From the NCBI RefSeq assembly GCF_022919575.1, contig NZ_CP095071.1, positions 1 to 64,000 on the forward strand: a stretch of DNA of 64,000 nt, in the 5' to 3' direction. Under the pieces are notes generated by a model. It saw only the letters and a program-made list of their open reading frames with translations. It had not been told where the DNA came from and did no database searches. This DNA is from Gracilibacillus salinarum (lineage in GTDB: Bacteria > Bacillota > Bacilli > Bacillales > Amphibacillaceae). This document shows positions 34,145 to 43,405 of the stretch, in pieces (position 1 is the first letter of the stretch; each line of letters opens with the position of its first letter). The position numbers were made by a program, and so were the translations under genes.

Positions 34145-35215
34145 TTGTCCGTAACCATCCCAACAAACGCACCGATATTAATGAAAAATGTATATCAAAA
34201 AATTTTTCCACAAGTAAGTCGAGAACTGAAATATTGGAAACAGCGAGCAAGCAACATTCCAAATCCTGAACTTCGCACACAAGCGTTGGCAAGTATTGAT
34301 GACAAGAAATTTCATTGTCAAGGTGGTGGCGTGTACAGTCTGCTTGCTGGTGATAAATGGCAGGATGCGGTGCAATTTATTGTAGCTTATCAAACCATCA
34401 GTGATTATTTAGATAATTTATGTGACAGAAGTACATCACTTGATCCTGAAGATTTCCGGATGCTACATCTGTCCATGGAGGATGCGTTATCTCCTGAAAA
34501 TGATGTGAAAGAGTACTATCAATTCCGAGATGAACGAGATGATGGTGACTATTTAAAAGACCTAGTCAGGACATGTCAGAATGTGTTATGCAACATTCCT
34601 AACTATATATTATTTCAAAGACAAATGATTCAATTAGAGTCACTGTATAGTGATCTGCAGGTGCATAAACATGTAGAGCATGATGAACGCATCCCAAGGT
34701 TGGAAACATGGTTTCAACAGCATCAAAACAGGTGGCCGATGTTAAGCTGGTATGAGTTTTCCGCGTGCACTGGCTCAACGTTAGGAATATTTTGTATGGT
34801 TTCTTATGGATTAAGCAACCAGATGACCGATGAATTAGCGAAACAAATATTTGACAGTTATTTTCCTTTTTTACAGGGATTACATATTATGCTTGATTAC
34901 TTTATCGATCAGGAAGAAGACAAAGAAGAAGGCGATTTAAACTTCTGTAATTACTACGCAGATGAAGCGGAATTAGAGAAGCGTTTAGTTTATTTTGTGG
35001 AACAGACGAATAAGCATGTTCAAGAACTGCCAGATCGCTCTTTTCATGAAATGGTTCAGCATGGTCTGGTTGGACTTTATCTTGCAGATCCGAAAGTGAA
35101 AAAAATGAAACAATTCGAAGCAATCGTCAAACGTTTAATCAAAACCAGCGGACGTAAATCACAATTTTTCCATTGGAATATCAGAGTGTATAATCGACTG
35201 GCTGGCAGATATTAA
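34145..35215 (+). CDS. ytpB: Tetraprenyl-beta-curcumene synthase (YtpB, DUF2600)
   Basis: A 356-residue soluble class IB-type terpene synthase that converts all-trans heptaprenyl or related diphosphate to tetraprenyl-beta-curcumene, precursor of sesquarterpenes in Bacillus. The Asp-rich segments SDYLDNLCDRS (near residue 88) and LDYFIDQEEDKEEGD (near residue 255) are the conserved metal-binding sites. Start is TTG after GAGGGGAAG. Followed by a long terminator. The B. subtilis partner ytpA is not adjacent here. Confidence 0.88.
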   Translation: MSVTIPTNAPILMKNVYQKIFPQVSRELKYWKQRASNIPNPELRTQALASIDDKKFHCQGGGVYSLLAGDKWQDAVQFIVAYQTISDYLDNLCDRSTSLDPEDFRMLHLSMEDALSPENDVKEYYQFRDERDDGDYLKDLVRTCQNVLCNIPNYILFQRQMIQLESLYSDLQVHKHVEHDERIPRLETWFQQHQNRWPMLSWYEFSACTGSTLGIFCMVSYGLSNQMTDELAKQIFDSYFPFLQGLHIMLDYFIDQEEDKEEGDLNFCNYYADEAELEKRLVYFVEQTNKHVQELPDRSFHEMVQHGLVGLYLADPKVKKMKQFEAIVKRLIKTSGRKSQFFHWNIRVYNRLAGRY

Positions 35216-35322
35216 AAGGCACGTTGTGTGAATACTAGAAAATAACGATGGTATTGTTCACTACGAAGTATAAGCTGTGAGACTATTCTGACATGCATGA
35301 TGTGCTAAAATACTGGTCCATA

Positions 35323-35384
35323 AAAAAAGCCGAACATAGTACGGGCTGTCATCAATTGACACTCGTGGATGTTCGGCTTTTTAT
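35323..35384. terminator. Bidirectional terminator between ytpB and the aldehyde dehydrogenase gene
   Basis: AAAAAAAGCCGAACAT and ATGTTCGGCTTTTT close a long hairpin with an inner stem TGTCA/TGACA. The same outer stem recurs at 51396-51447 and in part at 62220-62270. Confidence 0.8.
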
Positions 35385-35432
35385 TTGTCTTTTTTATCGC
35401 GGCGCTATCCGTCCGTAATACCCCCACTTACT

Positions 35433-36803
35433 TTATTTCATGAATCGCTTCATCCATTTAATTCCATTTTTGATGTGTGGATATCGTAAGGGAACATCAA
35501 AGGCGGTTGTTTGTTTCAGGACACTTTTTTGATGCGAAAAGGTCAGGAAGCTATCCTTGCCATGGTATGCACCAGTACCACTGGTTCCAACACCACCAAA
35601 TGGCAGGTAAGGCGTTGCGAGATGGTACATGGTATCATTAATACATCCGCCACCAAAAGAAACTTTGTCGATGATTGCTTCAGCCAATGCATCGTTTTCT
35701 GAGAAGAAATAGAATGCAAGTGGATTAGGGTGCTGCTGTATTCCAGTTACCACTTCATCCAATTGCTGATACGACAGGATTGGTAATACAGGACCGAAAA
35801 TTTCATCCTGCATTATCTCGTCCTCCCAGGTAATATCAGTAAGCAGCGTCGGCTCGATCTTAAGATGATTGCGATCTGTCTTTCCGCCTAGAATAGTTGT
35901 ACCATTTGGCAGGAAGGAGGCTAACCGATCAAAATGTTTCTCATGCACTATCCGTACAAAATCATCATTATGGAGAGGGTGCTCCCCATACATTAACTGA
36001 ATTTGATGTTTTAATTCAGAAAGGAACGACTGTCTAATGTCTTCATGGACATAAAGATAGTCTGGAGCGACACAAGTTTGGCCGGCATTCGTGAATTTCC
36101 CCCATGCGATTCGTTTGGCAGCAATTTCTAAGTTAGCATCGTGATGAACAACCGCTGGACTTTTTCCGCCTAACTCTAATGTAACTGGAGTAAGGTGCTT
36201 CGCGGCTTGTTCCATGACCTTACGTCCAACTGGAACACTTCCTGTAAAGAAAATATAGTCAAAATCTTCGTCAAGGAGCTCCTGGCTTGTCTCCACAGCA
36301 CCTTCGACAACTGTCACAAATGAAGAAGGGTAAATCTCATCCATTAAATCCTTAATGATGGCAGAAGTTTCAGGCGTATATTCCGATGGTTTAATGACGG
36401 CGCAATTACCAGCTGCTATCGCACCAATTAAAGGGGCTAATGCTAATTGGAAAGGATAATTCCAAGGTGCTATAATAAGGGCAACCCCATATGGCTGTTG
36501 ATAAATATAACTTTTTGAACCAGTGTGTGTCATCGCAGTTTTGACTTTTTGACGTTTCGTCCAATTTGGTAATTCACTAATGACATGATCAATCTCACTG
36601 TATAAAAATCCAATTTCGGTCATAAATGCTTCAGAGCGTGATTTGTTTAAGTCTTTTTTTACCGCATCTAAAATAGCATCTTCATATTGCTGAATACCTG
36701 CTTTTAACTTCTTTAAGGCTTGTAATCGAAAAAATAATTCTTTTGTCTGATTGGTTTCGAAAAAAGCGCGTTGCTCGTTAAGAATTGTCCGAGCGCTACT
36801 CAT
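35433..36803 (-). CDS. Class 3-type aldehyde dehydrogenase (YwdH-like)
   Basis: A 456-residue NAD(P)+-dependent fatty/aromatic aldehyde dehydrogenase. Visible: APWNYPFQLALAPLIGAIAAGN (cofactor site), FTGSVPVGRKVM, ELGGKSPAVV (general-base Glu) and KFTNAGQTCVAPDY with the catalytic Cys. The C-terminal HPHIKNGIKWMKRFMK helix resembles a membrane-associating tail of class 3 enzymes. Physiological substrate unknown. The ATG follows TTGGAG. Convergent with ytpB. Confidence 0.88.
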   Translation of the reverse strand: MSSARTILNEQRAFFETNQTKELFFRLQALKKLKAGIQQYEDAILDAVKKDLNKSRSEAFMTEIGFLYSEIDHVISELPNWTKRQKVKTAMTHTGSKSYIYQQPYGVALIIAPWNYPFQLALAPLIGAIAAGNCAVIKPSEYTPETSAIIKDLMDEIYPSSFVTVVEGAVETSQELLDEDFDYIFFTGSVPVGRKVMEQAAKHLTPVTLELGGKSPAVVHHDANLEIAAKRIAWGKFTNAGQTCVAPDYLYVHEDIRQSFLSELKHQIQLMYGEHPLHNDDFVRIVHEKHFDRLASFLPNGTTILGGKTDRNHLKIEPTLLTDITWEDEIMQDEIFGPVLPILSYQQLDEVVTGIQQHPNPLAFYFFSENDALAEAIIDKVSFGGGCINDTMYHLATPYLPFGGVGTSGTGAYHGKDSFLTFSHQKSVLKQTTAFDVPLRYPHIKNGIKWMKRFMK

Positions 36804-36866
36804 GTTATCACTCCAATTCTGTATGTTTCTAAAAGCATATCATGACAACAAAGGAATTCCAATGAA

Positions 36867-37424
36867 TTAGATTAGCTTTTCGATGGCAACAATAAATGGT
36901 GGTTGATTAACCTGATTGATAAATTGATACTGTAATACTTGATAGTGCTTTTGATTCAGTTCTTGACAAAAATGCAGAACATTATCTTTTTCTTCCGCAC
37001 CGCCAGGATGTCCATGGTAAATAACGAGAATAATTCTTCCTCCTTTTTTTAATAAAGCGGAAATCTCGCGAATGGCTTCTATCGTCGTATCAGAAGTGGT
37101 CACGATACTGTGATCTCCTTTCGGCAGATAGCCCAAGTTAAAAATCGCACCTGCTACCGCTGTGTCATGTACATACTTCTGAACATGCTCATGCCCGTCC
37201 AAAATGAGATCAACATTCTTGATGTTCTGTTGTTCAAGCATCTCCCTAGAACGAGTGATAGCTTGCTGCTGGATATCAAAGGCGAATACCCGCCCATTTT
37301 CAGCAACCAATTTGCTTAACAGTAACGCATCATTTCCATTTCCGCATGTTGCATCAATCGCAACATCACCAGGCTTTATCACTTCCTGTAATAATTGGTG
37401 GGAATAAGGGATAATTGCTTTCAT
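36867..37424 (-). CDS. mnmM: tRNA nm5s2U34 methyltransferase MnmM (YtqB)
   Basis: A 185-residue class I SAM-dependent methyltransferase. Motif I is AIDATCGNGNDALLLSKL (residues about 22-39), with RVFAFDIQQQAI as motif II. FNLGYLPKGDHSIVT and ILVIYHGHPGGAEEK are the YtqB-family signatures. YtqB was recently assigned as MnmM, which methylates nm5s2U to mnm5s2U at the tRNA wobble position in Gram-positives. The ATG follows GAGGAG at 9 nt. Synteny with ytpB and ytzC supports orthology. Confidence 0.85.
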   Translation of the reverse strand: MKAIIPYSHQLLQEVIKPGDVAIDATCGNGNDALLLSKLVAENGRVFAFDIQQQAITRSREMLEQQNIKNVDLILDGHEHVQKYVHDTAVAGAIFNLGYLPKGDHSIVTTSDTTIEAIREISALLKKGGRIILVIYHGHPGGAEEKDNVLHFCQELNQKHYQVLQYQFINQVNQPPFIVAIEKLI

Positions 37425-37537
37425 TTGTCATAACTCCTCTATGCATGTGATTCGATTTCGATAATATTTTAGCAAACTCAAATGGAAAAGTGTATGATTT
37501 TTGTATATTATCCCACACTATAGATGAGGTGATAACA

Positions 37538-37819
37538 ATGGCGACTAGAGATTCCGTTGAAAATTTGCTCATTGAAGGGCAACATATTATACAGCAAGCA
37601 GAAGAACAGTTAGATATGTCTAATCGCAGCCAGTTTATGATGAATGAAGACTATACCAATGCCCATCTAGAACTAGAAAAATTATCTCAAAGCATTGATC
37701 GAGTCATGAAAAGTGCCAATTCACAGCAACGAGATCAACTTCACCGTTTTCAATTAGTGGTCAATGAAAAATTAAATGATATGATCCTTGATCAGATAGA
37801 TGTCACAAAGTATGAATGA
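37538..37819 (+). CDS. ytzC: YtzC-like DUF2524 protein
   Basis: A 93-residue, helical, soluble protein of unknown function (DUF2524). It begins MATRDSVENLLIEGQHIIQQAEEQL and contains NEDYTNAHLELEKLSQSIDRVM, suggesting a coiled coil. The ATG at 37538 follows GAGGTG; the frame can be extended to 37490 with no ribosome site. It is divergent from mnmM as ytzC is from ytqB in B. subtilis. Confidence 0.82.
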   Translation: MATRDSVENLLIEGQHIIQQAEEQLDMSNRSQFMMNEDYTNAHLELEKLSQSIDRVMKSANSQQRDQLHRFQLVVNEKLNDMILDQIDVTKYE

Positions 37820-37822
37820 CGT

Positions 37823-37853
37823 TAACTACCTCCGTTGTGGGGTAGTTTTTTTA
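37823..37853 (+). terminator. Terminator of ytzC
   Basis: AACTACCTCCGTTGTGGGGTAGTT with a T7 tail, right after the stop. Confidence 0.8.
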
Positions 37854-37969
37854 TGCATATGGCGAGAAAATTTTGGTGATAAAGCACTCACTATAAGACA
37901 AAGCGAAGGCCTATTAAGCAAAGAAAGTATAGAGTTACCTTATTTAAACCGAATTTTAAAAACTTTGTT

Positions 37970-38030
37970 TAATAATACGGATTATGTAAAGTAGAAATGT
38001 ATTGCAATGTGGTATTTTGCCATGTTCAAG
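37970..38030 (+). repeat. Type-1 repeat left-end fragment, copy G
   Basis: TAATACGGATTATG followed by TAAAGTAGAAATGTATTGCAATGTGGTATTTTG (in blocks) matches the left 60 bp of copies A and I. The rest of the element is missing. Confidence 0.55.
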
Positions 38031-38120
38031 TGACAAGAAATTCTTTTTCATGGTTAAAAAAATGAAACCTTCTCTCAGACAAATTCGTAAAGAATGACAG
38101 GACAACAAGGGGGAATGTAT

Positions 38121-39833
38121 ATGATGGGTGTATTAATCGCATCGTTAATCGCGATGATCGGATATGTTATCGGACTTATACTAACAGTCAGTATTTCCAA
38201 GAGCAATGCATCACGTATTATGAAACATGGAATGATCTTGTTTATCACGGGTTATTTCTTAACAGCTATAGTGTTTTATTTCATCATGCCTGCTATTACC
38301 GTACCGAATATGCTGGCAGCGAACTTGATCATAGCAGCGGTATTGTTGCCGTTATTTTTGTATGTGATCCGACCAGGTGAAAAGCAAGAAACAAGAGTAG
38401 TGAGACCGATCTTTTTCTTTTTTACGATTGGCTTAATCGCAATGATCGTTGTGATTATTGCAGGATTTACCACATTGGATGAAGCGCATCAAACGATAAC
38501 GGTCAGCGAAGAAGAGCAGGCAAAACCGCTATCGAAGGATGAGACACCGATAACTGTAGCGCCGGAATTTGCGCGAAACAAAATTCAGAAGGCGATGAGT
38601 GTCGTGCCCAATCCGCAGTTTTATGATCTAGGTAAATTACAAGTACAAAAAATAGAGAATGATGTAGTGTATGTTGCACCAGTAGAATTTTCGGATTTTT
38701 GGAAGTACTTAAGAGGAAAAGAGACAGCAGGTTATTTTACGATTTCAGCGACGAATGTTAATGCGCAGCCATCCTTTCATGAGGATAGTATGCAATATAC
38801 AAATTCCAGTTATTTTCAAAAATATGTCGGTCGTGTCATCTACAATCAATATCCACAATATATTCAAAGTGGCGAAGCGCAACTGGAAGTAGATGAAGAT
38901 GGGAAGCCGTGGTATGTACAAACGGTATATCGACCAATGTCGATAACGAATAAACCGAACCTGGAACAGCTGAAAGTGGTAGTAATCGATCCGGATTCTG
39001 GTGATATGCAAATGATGGATACTGCGGATGCACCCGAATTTATAGAAGGTTCAGTCAGCTCAGAAATGGCTTCGTTAGAAAATAACTATTTCGGTAAATA
39101 TATTCATGGATGGCTAAATAGTGTGTTTGGCAAAAAAGATGTAAAAATTCCAAATGCATCCGGTTCTGAATCTGAAGTAACCCCTATTTTTGATGAGAAT
39201 GGCCAGATGTTCTATTTCACTGATTTAACGTCTCCGAAAGAAAATATTGACTCTGCGCTCGGTTACACATTGATTGATGCGCGTAGTGGCGAATTAACGT
39301 ATTATGGCGGTGAGATGAATAATGGTATTATGGATAGTGAAGGGGCAAAACAGATTGTCAACAAAGAGTATCCTGAGAAAAAATGGGAAGGATATATGCC
39401 TGTTTTATATAATGTAGATGGGAATCCGACATGGATTGTAAATGTATTAGATCCGAATGGGTTGCATAAACAATACGCTTATATAAAAGCGAATGATTCT
39501 GATTTTGTTGTATTTGGTGACACAGCAAAAGAAACTTTGGATGCGTATCGCATGGCATTGTTGCAGGCGCCTGGTAATGTCGGATCAACTGGTGATGTCG
39601 AGACAGAATCAGTATCTGGAGAAGTGAACCGTGTGCTTGTCACATCCACCGACCAAGGGCAGGTCGTCCAATTCTTATTGACAGACAACCGAACCATTTA
39701 TTCTGTGAATGCCAGTAAAGCTCCGATGGCCATTTTCCTGAAACAAGGAGATCGTATTAACGCTGAAGTACGAGTACTTGATAACGGAACGGCTACCGTG
39801 GAAGAGTTGACTATAGATGGTTTATCACAATAA
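38121..39833 (+). CDS. Membrane-anchored protein with large extracellular region, unknown
   Basis: About 571 residues. Four hydrophobic spans lie in the first 130 residues (VLIASLIAMIGYVIGLIL; MILFITGYFLTAIVFYFI; MLAANLIIAAVLLPLFL; PIFFFFTIGLIAMIVVII). An approximately 430-residue hydrophilic region follows, presumably outside. It contains PepSY-like repeats (SEGAKQIVNKEYPEKKWEGY ... GNPTWIVNVLDP) and a C-terminal OB-like stretch (EVNRVLVTSTDQGQVVQFLLTD). ATG 38121 or 38124 is chosen for AAGGGGG 7-10 nt upstream. I do not recognise a named family. Ends at its own terminator. Confidence 0.75.
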   Translation: MMGVLIASLIAMIGYVIGLILTVSISKSNASRIMKHGMILFITGYFLTAIVFYFIMPAITVPNMLAANLIIAAVLLPLFLYVIRPGEKQETRVVRPIFFFFTIGLIAMIVVIIAGFTTLDEAHQTITVSEEEQAKPLSKDETPITVAPEFARNKIQKAMSVVPNPQFYDLGKLQVQKIENDVVYVAPVEFSDFWKYLRGKETAGYFTISATNVNAQPSFHEDSMQYTNSSYFQKYVGRVIYNQYPQYIQSGEAQLEVDEDGKPWYVQTVYRPMSITNKPNLEQLKVVVIDPDSGDMQMMDTADAPEFIEGSVSSEMASLENNYFGKYIHGWLNSVFGKKDVKIPNASGSESEVTPIFDENGQMFYFTDLTSPKENIDSALGYTLIDARSGELTYYGGEMNNGIMDSEGAKQIVNKEYPEKKWEGYMPVLYNVDGNPTWIVNVLDPNGLHKQYAYIKANDSDFVVFGDTAKETLDAYRMALLQAPGNVGSTGDVETESVSGEVNRVLVTSTDQGQVVQFLLTDNRTIYSVNASKAPMAIFLKQGDRINAEVRVLDNGTATVEELTIDGLSQ

Positions 39834-39838
39834 TAGGT

Positions 39839-39871
39839 AAAAGCCTGGGGGCAACCCCAGGCTTTTCTACT
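39839..39871. terminator. Bidirectional terminator
   Basis: AAAAGCCTGGGG-GCAA-CCCCAGGCTTTT, 12-bp perfect stem between convergent genes. Confidence 0.9.
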
Positions 39872-40160
39872 TTTTAAAAGATAGGTTTTCTTTTTCTAAA
39901 GCTGCTTTCAATATTTTGATGGCAGCTGGTCCCATGCCGTGTAATTGCTTTATCTCTTTTTCTGTAAAACATGATAATTGTTGTAGATTCTCAATTTGTT
40001 TACTCTCCAATGCGCGTCTTGCTGGTGCTGACACTTGAGATAAAATGCCATTCGTCGGTTTACGTTCTGCTTCACAAATAGGACATGTAGGACAATCACT
40101 GCTTTTATAAAAGTGATGTCCCTTTTCACATGTTTTGTGATTTCTTTCTGTTGTTGCCAT
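39867..40160 (-). CDS. Zinc-ribbon plus helix-hairpin-helix protein (RpoA C-terminal-like)
   Basis: About 98 residues. The N-terminal half has a Cys-rich zinc-ribbon-like stretch (CEKGHHFYKSSDCPTCPICEAE). The C-terminal half (SAPARRALESKQIENLQQLSCFTEKEIKQLHGMGPAAIKILKAAL, in blocks) is a helix-hairpin-helix DNA-binding module similar to the RNA polymerase alpha C-terminal domain. Such proteins are common in Firmicutes and uncharacterised. ATG 40160 is favoured over 40166 because GGAGG is then 9 nt away. It lies just after the MFS gene (16 bp) and may be co-transcribed with it. Confidence 0.75.
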   Translation of the reverse strand: MATTERNHKTCEKGHHFYKSSDCPTCPICEAERKPTNGILSQVSAPARRALESKQIENLQQLSCFTEKEIKQLHGMGPAAIKILKAALEKENLSFKK

Positions 40161-40181
40161 GCTCATTCGCCTCCAGAAATG

Positions 40182-41417
40182 TTATAGTGCATTGCCTGCT
40201 TTTTTCAACCTTCGATGAATTTCATAGGTTGCCCATGCGCAAAATATTGCTGTAATGGCAATGAAGAAATAGCCTGCCTGCATACCGATCTGGTTACTCT
40301 CTTTTAGAGTAGCACCGAAAGATAATTGCGTGACTCCTTCAATAATATAACCAATTAATAAATTCGTTATCACACCACCGATACCTACCATTACAACAGT
40401 AAAAGTAATGGCAGAATCGGTTCCTTTCGTGTATTTCTTAGCAAGAAGTGCCATCATGGTTGGGTATATCGGTCCAACACCGAATCCAGCGATAGCGAAT
40501 AAAATCGCTGTCGAACTACCTGCAAAGATTGGAATGAGACTGAATACCCCGGCGAAGATGGAGAACACAATAATCGATCGAGCGTAACCAAATTTATCTG
40601 TAACGGGTCCTAGTAGTAAACGTGCCAACATAAATGAAAAGAAAAAGATAGAAAGCATACTAGACGCGGAAGATATGCTCCAGTTATCCACTTTCACTAA
40701 GTAGTTGACTAACCAGGCTGCAATACCTAACTCTGTCGTAACCCCCATAGTTAAAGCAAAGACGATCAGCCATGCGATTGGGTCTTTCATTAATTTTTTG
40801 AAAGAGGTTCGGTCTTCCATCTCCTCCGTTTCTTCCTCAGGAAATTTGCTCAAGATTACGGGTAGGATTGGCAATACCGAAAGTGCTAACATAATCATAT
40901 ACATACCACGCCAGCCTAGTTCTGTTGCGTTCCATTCCCATCCCATCATTTGAGCCGCTATGATTGGCGCTACGGTCGAACCCAGGCCATAAAAGAAATG
41001 AGACAAATTCAGCATAGTGCCTGTGTTTTTTGTGAACAAACGAGCGGCAATAATCGCCAAACCTATTTCGAGCATCCCATTCCCTATATAAAGCAAAAAA
41101 TATGCTCCGACTAACGAGGTAAAGTTAGTGGAGTAAAAGATACAAATGCCGGAAATTGCCATTAATAAAAAGGTTAAGATACTTGTTGTTTTAGCGCCGA
41201 TTTTGGCAATTAACCAAGAAGAGTACGTGCATGCGAGTAAAAAGCCAAAAGAGTTAATCGCTAACAATAAACCTAGAGTGCCGTCACTAAGTACTAGTTC
41301 GTTTTGCATTTCTGGTAATGCTGGACCTTTAATATTTTCAGAGACACCAAATATTAGATATCCTCCAAAAATAACGAATAGCAGCATATAGTAATTCGTT
41401 TTCGTTTTAAATGACAT
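40182..41417 (-). CDS. Major facilitator superfamily transporter (FHS/sugar-like)
   Basis: A 411-residue carrier with twelve predicted spans. It shows FGGYLIFGVSENIKGPALPEMQ at the start, YSSWLIAKIGAKTTSIL (loop 2-3) and LLGPVTDKFGYARSII (loop 8-9), plus GFGVGPIYPTMMALLAKKYTKGTDS, resembling fucose/glucose:H+ symporters and YfkF-like proteins. No adjacent metabolic gene indicates the substrate. Ends 16 bp before the zinc-ribbon gene. Confidence 0.8.
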   Translation of the reverse strand: MSFKTKTNYYMLLFVIFGGYLIFGVSENIKGPALPEMQNELVLSDGTLGLLLAINSFGFLLACTYSSWLIAKIGAKTTSILTFLLMAISGICIFYSTNFTSLVGAYFLLYIGNGMLEIGLAIIAARLFTKNTGTMLNLSHFFYGLGSTVAPIIAAQMMGWEWNATELGWRGMYMIMLALSVLPILPVILSKFPEEETEEMEDRTSFKKLMKDPIAWLIVFALTMGVTTELGIAAWLVNYLVKVDNWSISSASSMLSIFFFSFMLARLLLGPVTDKFGYARSIIVFSIFAGVFSLIPIFAGSSTAILFAIAGFGVGPIYPTMMALLAKKYTKGTDSAITFTVVMVGIGGVITNLLIGYIIEGVTQLSFGATLKESNQIGMQAGYFFIAITAIFCAWATYEIHRRLKKAGNAL

Positions 41418-41577
41418 GTGTATAAAAACTCCTTATGTAAGCGTTCCTTTTCATCATATAATATTATTTTGATTTTGTAACCTGCTTTCTAAATAATTTG
41501 TACTTATTTAGAGATAAGCAATTACAGAGAAAGATGGTATACTAATTGCTTTGTTATCGAATGTAACTGAGTTTTTT

Positions 41578-41742
41578 CATAAGCGAGCCCAGCTGAAACC
41601 GTGCCTATTTCCGGAGCTTTGCTAAGCAATGAAATCTATCAAAATGACCACAAAATCAGACAGTTCTACTTAACATAATCTATATTCTAGGTAGTTGTCT
41701 ATTAGTTTGTTAGTTAGGATCGGGTGAACTTTCCCAGTTTTC
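41578..41742 (+). repeat. Type-1 repeat right-end fragment, copy H
   Basis: CCAGCTGAAACCGTGCC and TATTTCCGGAGCTTTGCTAAGCA are alpha-unit remnants (about 41589-41628). The right end is ACATAATCTATATTCTAGG (41673-41691), and the tail GGATCGGGTGAACTTTCCC then AGTTTTC. The left end is missing. It fills most of the gap before ccpN. Confidence 0.65.
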
Positions 41743-41835
41743 TTAGAATTGCTTTACTCGCTGGTGTGCAAAATATGTTATGATATTTTTATACACGATA
41801 TAGGGCGTTTAGGTGCGAAAAGCAGGAGGAAAATG

Positions 41836-42468
41836 ATGATCGATTTTACGAAAAGGCAAAAAGAAATAATGACTATTTTATCAAAACATGAACCGATCAC
41901 AGCAGAGCAAATTGCAGAAATGCTAGGCGTCAGCAAAGGTACACTTCGTTCTGATTTGGCCGTATTAGTGATGACGGGACAAATCGAAGCTAAACCAAAA
42001 GTAGGTTATTATTTATCTAAGAATATGCAAAAACAAAAACAGCAGGATATTTGGAATCAAACGTTTGTTAAAGACATCCAAGGGGTAGCGATTACTGTTA
42101 AAGGAACGACAACAGTCAATGATGCAGTAATTAGTCTGTTTCTTGAGGATGTTGGAACATTAATAGTGGTCAATGAACATAATGAGTTAGAGGGCATTGT
42201 ATCGCGAAAAGATTTGCTGAAAGTGACCTTAGGAAACGCACAGGCAACATCCATGCCTGTTCAGCTTGTGATGACCAAACAGCCGAAGATCTATACAATC
42301 GAAGCAGAGAAAACAGTGTTCGAAGCGGCTCAAATGATGGTCTATTATGAAGTGGATAGTTTACCTGTCGTTAAACCGGTGGAGAATAGCCAGGCATTAA
42401 AAGTAATTGGCCGCATTACCAAAACCAATATAGTCAAAGCATTAATTGAGATGGGATCAGAAGCATAA
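41836..42468 (+). CDS. ccpN: Transcriptional repressor CcpN
   Basis: A DNA-binding repressor of gluconeogenic genes (gapB, pckA) in B. subtilis that acts independently of CcpA. The N-terminal HTH (residues about 1-60; RQKEIMTILSKHEPITAEQIAEML, SKGTLRSDLAVL) is followed by two CBS domains (about 75-130, TTVNDAVISLFLEDVGTLIVV; about 140-205, YTIEAEKTVFEAAQMM) that sense ADP/ATP. ATG 41833 or 41836 follows AGGAGGA; the longer frame to 41749 overlaps the promoter region. Followed 21 bp later by yqfL, as in B. subtilis. Confidence 0.93.
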   Translation: MIDFTKRQKEIMTILSKHEPITAEQIAEMLGVSKGTLRSDLAVLVMTGQIEAKPKVGYYLSKNMQKQKQQDIWNQTFVKDIQGVAITVKGTTTVNDAVISLFLEDVGTLIVVNEHNELEGIVSRKDLLKVTLGNAQATSMPVQLVMTKQPKIYTIEAEKTVFEAAQMMVYYEVDSLPVVKPVENSQALKVIGRITKTNIVKALIEMGSEA

Positions 42469-42489
42469 GGCAAGGGGGGAGTCTTCAAA

Positions 42490-43302
42490 ATGACAACTAA
42501 TCATTCTGTTGTTTATATATGTTCGGATGCCGTGGGAGAAACCGCTGAAGCAGTGGTCAGGGCAACAGTTAGACAATTCACACAAAGCAAGGTGGACATG
42601 AAAAGGTACAGTCATATCCAGACGGAAGAAGAAATTGAAGCGATTATCCAGGAAGTTCGTGAGAAGAACAGTTTCATAGCGTATACGCTTGTTCAGCCAG
42701 AATTACGAGCAAAAATGCAACAGGAGGCCATTCGTTACGATATTAGAGCGGTTGATGTGATGGGGCCAATGATGCAAGCATATATTGATACGTTCAACGA
42801 TAATCCAAAACCAGAGCCAGGTCAACGGCAAGTTTTAGATGAAGAATATTTTAAACGGATAGAGGCTGTCGAGTTCGCTGTAAAATATGATGACGGCAAG
42901 GATGTAAAAGGGCTTTTATCAGCAGATGTCGTGTTGATCGGAGTTTCGAGAACTTCGAAAACACCACTTAGTATTTTTCTGGCACACAAAGGGATTAAGA
43001 CTGCAAACCTTCCGATATTACCTGACATGGAAGCGCCAGAAGAATTATTCAAACCAGCTGACAGAATGATCATTGGCTTAACCATCGATCCAGGACACTT
43101 GTTAAAAATCAGAACGGAACGATTAAAAACGTTAGGCTTACCAGCACAGTCGAAATATGCATCCATGGATCAAATAAAACGAGAATTAAAAACAGCCAAT
43201 GCATTAATGGATCGTCTTGGTTGCCCGGTCATTAATGTATCAGATAAATCCATTGAAGAAACAGCCGGGGTTATTATTGAACTTAGGTCAGAACAGCAAT
43301 GA
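42490..43302 (+). CDS. yqfL: Bifunctional kinase/pyrophosphorylase YqfL (PPDK/PEP synthase regulator, DUF299)
   Basis: A 270-residue regulatory protein of the PDRP family. It uses ADP to phosphorylate and inactivate pyruvate phosphate dikinase or PEP synthase, and Pi to reactivate it. The P-loop-like VLIGVSRTSKTPLS lies near residue 149, YICSDAVGETAEAV at the start and IGLTIDPGHLLKIRTERL at about 197. In B. subtilis YqfL is needed for CcpN-linked control, and the ccpN-yqfL operon is kept here. Ends with a strong terminator. Confidence 0.93.
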   Translation: MTTNHSVVYICSDAVGETAEAVVRATVRQFTQSKVDMKRYSHIQTEEEIEAIIQEVREKNSFIAYTLVQPELRAKMQQEAIRYDIRAVDVMGPMMQAYIDTFNDNPKPEPGQRQVLDEEYFKRIEAVEFAVKYDDGKDVKGLLSADVVLIGVSRTSKTPLSIFLAHKGIKTANLPILPDMEAPEELFKPADRMIIGLTIDPGHLLKIRTERLKTLGLPAQSKYASMDQIKRELKTANALMDRLGCPVINVSDKSIEETAGVIIELRSEQQ

Positions 43303-43308
43303 GAATGT

Positions 43309-43341
43309 AAAAAAACAGTCCGTCATGGGGCTGTTTTTTTA
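43309..43341 (+). terminator. Terminator of ccpN-yqfL
   Basis: AAAAAACAGTCC/GGGGCTGTTTTTTT hairpin. Confidence 0.8.
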
Positions 43342-43405
43342 TTTAGTTGAGAAAGCATAAAAATGCAGTTACAGCAGTAATCGCATTGAACATGTAGTTG
43401 AGTTC

